NCBI GenBank assembly: GCA_017506865.1
Contig: JAFCMP010000536.1
Coordinates: 1,302,001-1,366,000, forward strand
Reading direction: 5' to 3'
Origin: Tribonema minus
Taxonomy: Eukaryota; Sar; Xanthophyceae; Tribonematales; Tribonemataceae
Length of the DNA: 64,000 nucleotides
Below the pieces are notes generated by a model. The model searched no databases. It was not told the DNA's origin and saw only the letters and a program-made list of their open reading frames with translations. Made by a program: the position numbers and the translations under genes. Shown here one piece after another: positions 44,312 through 54,296 of the stretch. Numbering within the stretch: the first letter of the stretch is position 1; each line of letters begins with the position of its first letter.

Positions 44312-46202
44312 GGCTCCAGCAGGCGCCTTAAACGGCAAACTGCAATCACTTCCTGCCTCGCCAGCGCGGCAGATCACAAGGCAACCAAACCTTCATCAAC
44401 CTTCACTTCACGCTTTTCTTCAACAGAAACTTGAGCTTCGAGAAACTTGAAGTGTGTTATTCCTGAACTCACCCTTGCCAACAGCAGCAGAGATGATTTC
44501 AGTGGTACGGATAGCGAGCCGGGTCGCCAGGTGAGCCTGAACATCTCATCTGTGCAGCGCAGCGCTGCATTGGACTGATCGTGCGCTCTCAGGATTGCTG
44601 GATCGCATCTTTGCTCATCGCCTCTCTGGCGCACCTCGCTGGCCTACATGTTTGCTGCGGATGGGGTGACAGGACACAGGGGCGGACTGCGGTGGCAGCA
44701 GCAGCTGGCGCACTCGGTCCGCATGTCAGCGCAATAGGTGAGCCAAAGGCAATGATAATGAAGTGGTTGTATTGCCTGCGATGCAGTAGTGACGTCACCT
44801 ACACGAACACACCCGAACGCGTGCCCATTGGTCAAATTATTTCCTTGCATTGCAATCAGTCAATGGCTATCATGGCAGTCGTCCAGGTTACTACTGATAC
44901 GATCCAGTGTTGCCAGGTCAGCGGGCACTACGCTCAGCCTGCTGGCTAGCACTACTTCATGACATGCCATCGTCCAGGATGTGAAGCAGCCTAAGCTGTA
45001 GCAGCAGCGTAACAAGTGCTGCGAAACATCAGATCGTGTTCTTTTGTCAAATCGTGCTCAAGCTTAAGGTTTACCAGGGGGTGCATGTATTGTCAACTTG
45101 CTCTCTGGCTGCTAGGATCATGATTGCAATATGTCGAGGTCAAGAGAAACAAGCAGCTGTGCCACAGACTTTGGTGTATTAGAGCACCATTTTATTGTGG
45201 GCATGCAGAAGTGGCATAGCATACCCTCCGCCTCTGACAAAACTGTCGCTGAGCACTGCTGAGCGCTTACAGACTTATTTAGTGGAGCATGCAAATCGTG
45301 TACTTTTTGAAGTAGAACACTTTGTCGCACCACCAGCAGGAGCACACGCATTCTTTCCTGGTGCAGCAGGCGGTGATGCCAATGTGCAGTTGTACATTCA
45401 TCTTGTATTATACGACGGCAGTCACATGACCGCCGCACTGTGCGCCTGGGGCAGCGTCTCTGTGTACAGCTGTACGTATAACTTCAATTATGTGCCGGCA
45501 GCTACGTTACTGTTGCACTTTGCGCTTGGGGCCATGTCCCTGCCGCGCGTCAGAGCCACCACCTGCATTTCACGGCACCTACACAAGGCCTATTCCTTGA
45601 CGCTTTGCAACATCCAGGCCTGCTGGTGTCCATCCACTGAGGTCTCATTGCGACGCTTGAAAGAAGCTGGCGTCACACGCAGGCGACCCAGCTATGCAGC
45701 AGCGAAAGCGCCTCTGCCCCCGCACCCTGTGCGCACACGAAACACTTGCGAGAGAAGTGATGATGTCAACAGCAGATACCCCACGCATAATCACCACGGC
45801 AGGACCGGACAGCCGTGTGACGACTGGCGCTCATGAAACATCCCAAGAAAATGATTTGAATCACATGTTCCCATCATGAGCAGGTGCATACTGTAGTCAG
45901 AGAAGAAACGGATGAATTCGAGCAATGATAATCAATCACCTGGACTGCACCTGCACCACCGCATTACATGCCTGCGCAACTTTGTGCCATGCAGCGGCAG
46001 CACCGCTGCCTTGCGCGCACGCTGCCGCCCCTGCCGCCGCACATGATACAACCTGAGAGAACTGATGTGAACCCTTGGTTTCCCATCCGACCAGGTGCAC
46101 GCCACTGAAACAGCTGACGAGTTATGGAGATGAAAAATCGCCCTGCTCATGCTTCTGCAAACCTGCGTTTCCTTCATTTGTGCCCGCGTCTGTCCCCTGC
46201 AG
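44312..46202. promoter_or_regulatory. Region between the divergent ligase and Prx-Trx genes
   Basis: The two genes are head to head, so both promoters and any undetected first exons lie here. An acceptor-like GATTGCAG at about 44340 (-) suggests the ligase may have an upstream exon. The acceptor CCCTGCAG at 46202 (+) implies a missing first exon for Prx-Trx. A 213-codon ORF at 45195-45836 (+) was not supported. Confidence 0.4.
45995..46045 (+). repeat. Upstream copy of the first recognised Prx-Trx exon edge
   Basis: GCAGCGGCAGCACCGCTGC and the following CTGCCGC-rich stretch repeat the edge at 46203, 208 bp upstream. In this window such copies mark real acceptors, so this supports splicing into 46203 rather than translation through from the ATG at 46124. 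Confidence 0.75.
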
Positions 46203-49200
46203 CGGCAGCACCGCTGCGCTGCGCGCCCGCCGCTGCCCCCGCTGCTGCCGCGCACGCATTCCACGCCACCCCCCGCGCGCACGCCAACATCTGGTATGAC
46301 ACCGAGGAGACGGCAGCCGTCATTGGCAAGCCCGCGCCCACGTTCGAGACGGCCGCAGTGATTGATGGCGAAATCGAGAAGATCTCGGTGAGTGTGCCTG
46401 CCTCTTGCGGCGGCAAATGTCACGGCCGCAAACTGCTTGTTAGGTTGCGGCTTCAGCACTTCCATAACAAATCTTCAAGTTTTTCATCGTGTTTTCCATC
46501 GTGTTTTCTTGTTTTTGTTTTTCCCAAAAGGTCTCATTCATTGTGAAATCTGCAGTACATTTGTGTCAAGGCCGCAAACTGCCAACTGTTTCCATTGCGC
46601 TTTGCAGTTGCCGACTGCACTTTTCCTAACGTGCATATCTCGTGACCTCATTCGTGCTTGATGTTCGTCAGTTCAGTTCTCGCACTGTTCTTTTTTTAGT
46701 GTGCATATCTCGTGAAACTCGTGGCTGATGTTCTTATCACCATGCTGGCCGACTCAAGACGAATGTGCTCACCTCCCTATTCCCGTTCTTTTGCTGCCGC
46801 AGCTGGAGCAGTACAAGGGCAAGTGGACTGTGCTGCTGTTCTACCCCAAGGTGAGCGCCGTGACGTGCATGCGCAAAATCAGTACACCAGAATGGACTGA
46901 TACATTCCGACCTGGCACGCTTGCTTTGCGATGCTGCTCCGGAACATGAATCCTTTCAAATGACACTCTACACTCAGTGCAAATTCGTCAGATGGCCTGA
47001 CTGTCATTTCCTGACCTTCCATACTTGCGTTGCAATGCTGTCTGGAATAAGGTTCGTGTAACCAATTTGTGTAATCAATTTGGCGGGATTGGCGTGCTTG
47101 GCAGTTTTGGGCTCTCACTTGTCGAGCCACCCAGTATACTCGCCGTGCGCCACACAGATTGTAATTCTATTGCTCGTGCGCAATCACTACATGGGAAGTT
47201 CGCGGCTCGAGCTCACGCTGTATACGCATGCCCGCTGCCGCACAGCACCCTCATGTGAAGTACACGTTACAAAGCCGTGCGGAGCGCGTATGACGCGATT
47301 CAGTGCTCCCCAAATTGTGCATCATTGAGTCAACATTTAAGATAACAATGCGTCCTGTATAGAGGAAGGTTAGAACAGTGGCGTGTTGTAATCAGCACCT
47401 TGGCGCAACGCATGTACTTTTTGAAATATTTGTCGTGCACCCTCTTGCGAGTGTTTGTGCCTGACGGCGCCCTGTGCCATCTGAAACTTCAAATCGTACT
47501 TCGCCGCGCGTACACAAGGTTTATTACAAGTGCACACTGTCGAGGGAGGGAGCTCAAGATATACACGCACTCATTGCCGCACAGGACACCTCATCTTGAA
47601 GTTACACGCCCCAAGGACAGTGCAAACGCGCATGTTACCCTCTTTGGTGCTTCCCGAATTGCGCGTACACAAGGTGTCCTTTGTAAGAAGGTCACAACAC
47701 TAGTATACTGTTGGACGCAACGCGTGCACGTTTACTGATACGTGTGCTCTCATTCATTTCAAATATGTTTGTACCTCCAGATGTGGCGTCTTCTGCCAAC
47801 TACAACTTCAATCCCTGCTTCGCTGTGCTCTTCCTCCAGGACTTCACGTTTGTGTGCCCCACCGAGATCATCGCCTTCAGCGACCGGCACGACGAGTTTG
47901 AGAAGCTCAACGCGCAGGTGCTGGCGATATCAACAGACACTGAGGAGTGCCACCTGGCGTGGTAAGCAACAACCACTCAGTTGGAGCAAGATACATTCAC
48001 AGCATGGCTTCAAGATGATAAACTCTATGGCTTTAGAGAAAATATATGTTCAATTGCGGATTTTGTAAATCATAGATTCTCTTCAGCTCCAAAAATAGCA
48101 GGTTGCACAGGGTCACCATTTTTCAGCGACCGCCACGAGGAGTGTGAAAAGCTCAACGCGCAGGTGCTGGCGATATCAACAGACACCGACGAGTGCCACC
48201 TTGCCTGGTAAGCAATCAGTCAATGTCCCTCCAATCCAATCCACTTCTGAAGAGCGATGCGTTTGAAGCGCAGGCATGGAGCTTTAGAGTACGTCATCAT
48301 CAGCCCATTGCGTGTACCAGGAATTGTTGGGATAAGCTTGCGGTGCATCGCGGTCTGCAGAGTGCAGTGACAGCGGTGAATGGTCTAAGGAACTTACCAC
48401 TTCACAGGTTGCCATCGGCAGTCGCCTGAGGTGCTGCCTGGGAGTGCATGCACGCTGCGCCGTTGACGGCAGTTGCGCTCTTGAGTCAGTCGGTCGGCGG
48501 AAGGCGAACTCGCAGAGTGATGCAGTGCCAGCTCGGCAAAGCCTGTTTTCAGGGGGTGCTGCTATTCACTACTTCGAAGCAGTTTGACGTATTGGCATGA
48601 ACGAGTCACATTTGGCAGTGCTCAGCCCTGCATTGCGCGCTGCGTGCTGGTGCCTGCGGTGACCACGTCTCGATGTTTTGGCACAACGATGACAGTTACT
48701 ACATCTGCCAGACACTTGCGTCAGTGCGCTGCGATCGCTGCTGCCCGCTGCCGGCAGTGGACACTTCAACAGTTCACTGACTTCAGGCGGTGACATTGTG
48801 AGCCAATTGGCGTGCTCTGCGACCGTTCTCACAGCGCGTATCGCCTGCACTGCTGCTGCTGCTGCTGCTGATGCTGACCGTGAATGAGTGCAGGACGAAG
48901 GTGCCCCGCAAGAAGGGGGGCCTGGGGCACATGAAGATCCCCCTCGTCGCAGACACCACCAAGGTGACATCATGACACCAAGTTGTGCTTTTTATTGCGG
49001 ACTAGTAGAGAAATCATGACGCCAAGTTGAGATTCTTATTGCGGACCAGGAGACGCTCCTCGCAATAGCGGGAACACTTGTCGCTGCTCAAATCGTTGCT
49101 ACTGAGTTGCATTGAGTTGCATGCCAACCCCATCTTTGTGACTTTGAAGCACTTCAAACCTTGAAGACCCCCCTCGTGCGGACACCACCAACGTTACGAA

Positions 49201-52200
49201 AAGACACGACCATAAATTGTGCTTTGTTGTGCGGACGTATGCCGGCAGGAGACGCTCGTCGTGATAGTGGGAACCCTCGCTACCTCTCTACGGCTCGTGA
49301 TTGCTACTTAGAATTAGTGTAAGGACAATTGCATCCTGCTGACTCTGAGACCCCAAGCTCTTCAAGACCCCCTTGCGCAGGTTGCCATCAACGTGGATCT
49401 ATCAACAGCAACATCGCCAACTCAACTCCCAATGCCCACATTCAGCAGGGCAGCATCTAGGGTTGCCGCCCTTGACATTCGGCTCAGCTGAGATGGTCTG
49501 CACGGTGCCGAACACCTTCATGCCTTTCATCTCAAATGCCCAATTTGTGCAGCCTTCGGCCTCCGTACGCTCGTGCCGATGCGGGCTTGCATTGCACCCC
49601 TCCCGCACGCTCAATCACGACCTGGCACGGGCATTCTAACCCCACCTTCCGCCTGCACTCCGCAGAGCATCGCTGCAGACTATGCTGCTCATACATATAT
49701 CAAATCATTAATATGGGTGTACTTCAAAGTAGACTATATACTTGTAGGCTAAATATATGGCAACACATGGTCTGCGGTATGCGCCGCCGCGCGCGACGAA
49801 CGCCGCCAGCAGTGCAAGAATGCTCTGCTCTGCTCCAGACAAACACCAGACACCGATGACTCATCCCTGCCGATCTCAATGTGCGGTTTGCAGAGCATCG
49901 CTGCAGACTCCGGCGTGCTGATCGAGGAGCTCGGCATCGCGCTGCGCGGCCTGTGTTCTGGAGCAGATCACCATCGACTTGACGTTCTACAATGACGCTG
50001 TTTAGGCCCTTGACCTTGCACGGGTATTCTAACCCCGATCTACGCGTGCAATCTGCAGAGCATCGCTGCGGATTACGGTGTGCTCATTCAGGAGCTCGGC
50101 ATCGCGCCGCGCGGCCTGTTCATCATTAACCCCGACGGCGTGCTGGAGTGACACTGTCAACTTCAACCCCAACTGCCCACGGACTTTCTAATCGCGACCT
50201 TTGCCCGTGTTCCACAGAGCATCGCTGCGGATTACGGCGTGCTGATCCAGGACCTCGGCATTGCGCTGCGCGGCCTGTTCATCATCAACCCCGATGGCGT
50301 GCTGGAGCAGATCACCATCAACGGCCTCCCCGTGGGCCGCTCCGTGGACGAGACGCTGCGGCTGCTCGCGGCGTACCAGTTCGTGGCGGAGCACGGCGAG
50401 GTATGTATGGGTATCAGACTTACATACAGTATGTATGCTGCTGTCTACCAGTTCGTGGCGGAGCACGGCAAGGTATGTAGGGTATGAGACATATTTGGAA
50501 GTATACAGTATGTATGCCGCTGTCTGTGGACGAGAGAGACGCTGCGGCTGCTCGCGGCGTACCAGTTCGTGGCGGAGCACGGCGAGGAATGTATGGGCAT
50601 GCCCAGTTATCCAAAGTACATATACAGTACGTACACGAGAGTGTTCTGTTTGCGTGGTCGAGACGCTGCGGCTGTTAGCGGCGTACCAATTCGTGGCGGA
50701 GCACGGCGAGGTATGCAATGGGTGCCAAGCATGTATACAGTAGGTATGCTGCTCTCTGTACGAGACGCTGCTTATGTGCGGTGCCTATCATTTGTGGCGG
50801 AGCACGGCAAGGAACGGGACATGAATAGCATTACCTGATCCACATTCATTGTGTAACTTATTGTACCGAAAAGTGGTGGCTGCCTTCGGTTTATGTACCC
50901 CAAAGGGCGCAATCTGAGTTTCATATCTATACGTAAATCGAATAAATTGCTGCTTCTGCACTGGTGGAGATGTGCCCCCCCCCCCAAACACTTGACCCAT
51001 CCTGAGTTACAGGTTTCCGTTCGTCGTTGTGGAGTAATCGTGCTACACTTCCTACCACTCGGTAGCTGAGCCTTGCTCTGTCAGCCGATGAATACCGTTT
51101 TGTTTGCTCGCTGCGTGTGTTTTTTGTGTGCCCATCAGTTATGCCGGGAGATGCCCCCCCCCTCCCCCCCCCCCTACTTGACCCATCCTTATTTACAGAT
51201 TTTCGGTTCTGTTGTGGATCAGAGTTGCTATGATACATGGCCTATTAGTCTGAGCCACCCCTCCTTCAGCTGATACATAACATTTTGGTTGCTTGCTGTG
51301 CGGTTCAACCCGTCAGGTATGCCCCGCCGGGTGGACCCCTGGCGGCAAGACCATGAAGGCAGACGCCGAGGGCTCTCTTGAGGTATGACGCTTCAGATTT
51401 GAAGTTGTGGCAACCGCCGCTGTGATGTACCACGCCGCAGCATGACGCCAGCTTGCGGCTTTTTTCACGGGGTACGGCGGATAGGCACAATCAAAGGGGT
51501 ATGCTGCTATGGTCACCAAGGAGAGTGGCGCCTGATGTATTATTGTTGTGTGGGACAAGCTCTGGGAGCCACACGAGGTAGCGAGCGCCAGCCGCAGCGG
51601 TCACCTCAACCCGTGCCCCTAAAACCTAACCCTAACCCTAACCTCCCATATTAGGGTTAAGCGGTCACCTCATCCCGTGCCATCAGTACAGTGATGCCCC
51701 CAACGGTCGTTGATGGTGTGCGTGGGGCGTGGAATGTACACTATTGTACAGGCCTTCATGCAGCCCTTTTGCGTATGCCGTCGAGTGTGCCACAGTGCCC
51801 GATATCTACTTTTCACACGCCCGAGCAAAGTGCACGCAGCTGCATCTGCAGCGCCAGCAGCTATTGGTCGTTGCCGCAGCCAATCACCACCTGCGGCACG
51901 TCATCCAGCACCTCTACTTCAAGCCAGTGGCTTCGATTTCCTGCACTGTTTACGTGTTTCTGGTTACCACAGGCCCTTCACTGCCGTCCGATGATTGACT
52001 GTTGTAGACACACCGCCTCATTTGATCCACTTTGCGCTGCCTGCCTTGGTTGATCCACTTTGTGTTGCTTGCCTCGTTTGATCCACTCTGCGTTGCTTGC
52101 CTCATTTCATCCACTTTGCGTTGCTTTACTTGATGATTCGCATTGCGCTGCTTGCCTCGTTTGATCCCCTCGGCATTGCTTGCCTCGTTTGATCGACTCT

Positions 52201-54257
52201 GTGTTGCTTGCGGTACTTCTTGATCCACATTGCGTGCGTACCTTGCCTCGTTTGATCCACTCTATCTTACTTGCCTCGTTTGATTCACTGTGCGTTGAGT
52301 GCAGTACTTCTCAACCGTGGAGGGCGAAGGCGACGTGCTGGCTGCCTCCGACAAGGTCAAGGTCATCAAGACCCCGCAGGACTACAAGGTGAATACTTGA
52401 AGTACTTGTTGCGGTACTTATTGAAGTGACATTTTTGAGGTAGCTCCCCTGATCATGTCCGTGCTTTGCCTCGACTGAAGCAGCATGCTCATGTGTACGT
52501 GCAGAAAGGGAGCACTGGGCGATTTGGGCTCAGTCTTCTGAAATCCATCATAGGTTAAGCTGGATATCATTTCATTGTGTGTACAAGATTAATTATATGT
52601 GCCTACCGGCAGCTTCAATGGGCGCATGGGTGCAGCCATGAAGCAGCAGGTCTCATGCATTCCTCTCGTGCTGCCTGTGCTTTATCTAGACTGCAACAGC
52701 TGGTCCCAGAGAGAGAGAGAGAGAGTGCTGGGCGAGTTGGGCTCAGCCTGCTGTAGTTCAACTTGGATGTAAGCTGCATGCAGCTTCATCTCGACTGTGC
52801 ACTTCTGCTTACTGGTGCTGCAATGACAGTGCATGCATCGATCTTGGCATGGCATCCGCGTCTGCATAGCAATCCTGGATCAGTACCAAGCTCGCCGATA
52901 GCTGCCGCGCCCACCAACCATGATATGCTTCCTACCAATCTCAAACCATGCATAATGCGCTCCAACGAGTCGCTCTCCTGCAGTACGCTGACGCGACACT
53001 CGATGATCCATGTGGAGCGTATGCATTGCGCCCCACAATTTCGTCTCGCAATATGACGGTAAAACCGCCTGCTACGCAGCCATTTGCTTCATATTGCATC
53101 CATGGTGCTCTCCGTAACTGTCACCAGAGTGCAGTCAAATGACGCGACACTCAATGCTCTGTGCGCTGCGCGGTGGCGGTGCTGCAGACCGTCATCAAGG
53201 AGGGCCTGCACCCCACAATCCCATCTCCCAATATCATTGCAACACCACTCCTACCAACCGCCTGCTACACAGCCACCCCTCGCTTCAAAGCGCATTCATG
53301 GGGCTGTGCATAACTGTCATCAGCATACCCTAAGTACACTGATGTGACACTCAATGCTGTGTACGCTGCGCGGTGGTGCAGAACGTCATCAAGGAGGGCA
53401 AGGCGGTGGTTGACTTTGTCGCACCCTACTGCGGGAAGTGCCGCCAGGTACGCTTCACAGTTGAAGTTTGTGTTAGCAGTGCTGGAGCGTCAGTCATAAG
53501 GTTGAAGTCTCAGGTGCGCCGCGCACGTCTGCAACACCCGCACCGCCGCTGCATGCATGTGCGCACTCGTGCGTTGTGTCTGCGCCTGCGGTAGGTTTCA
53601 TACATCCTGCTGCTTCACCTCTGTGAGCCGCTTGTGCGGTGGCAGAGGTGCATGTTGCGCTTTGAGGGGCGGAGCGCTGCCTTCACATTGCTGCTGCCAT
53701 CGTCAATGCGCACGACGCAGTTTGGCGGGTGGCACCCTACGTAAATGGATGCAGATGCTCATGGCGCCTAGGGTTAGTGTTACGTCAGGGGCTAGGGTGA
53801 GTGTGAGGGTTAGGGTTAGGGGTTAGGTTAGTGTTAGGGTTAGGGTTAGGATGAGGGTTAACCCTCAGTCCCCGCCGCTCTCGACCGTGCTATGGTATGT
53901 ATGCGCCATGGCCATCGTTAATACCTTAGGGTTAGGGTTAGGCTTCCGCGCTGCTCTTGACCGTGCTATGGTATGCATGCGCCATGGCCATCGTGGCTAC
54001 CGCCCACATGCGCCTGTGGCACATCACGTGTTCGTGTGCCACAACGGTGCAAATCGGAGCGAGGCCAAATCAGGGCCAGTGTCAGGCTTAGATTGACTTT
54101 AGTGAAGCGCAACATTGTCGCTGGAATGCACCGTTTCCATGCGGCACTCACTGACAAATCTGCAAGCACCAAAGCCCCTCCTACTGCCCCCTGATGGCAG
54201 TTACACAAGGTCCGCGCATGAGCTGAGCATCACCTCGACCATGTTGCTGTGTCGCGC

Positions 54258-54296
<39 letters not shown>

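Noticed and set aside
45195..45836. Plus-strand ORF of 213 codons
   Set aside because: It has a moderately sensible composition at first, but no motif, no splice partner and a late out-of-character tail. It may be chance or an unknown gene, and I could not support it.
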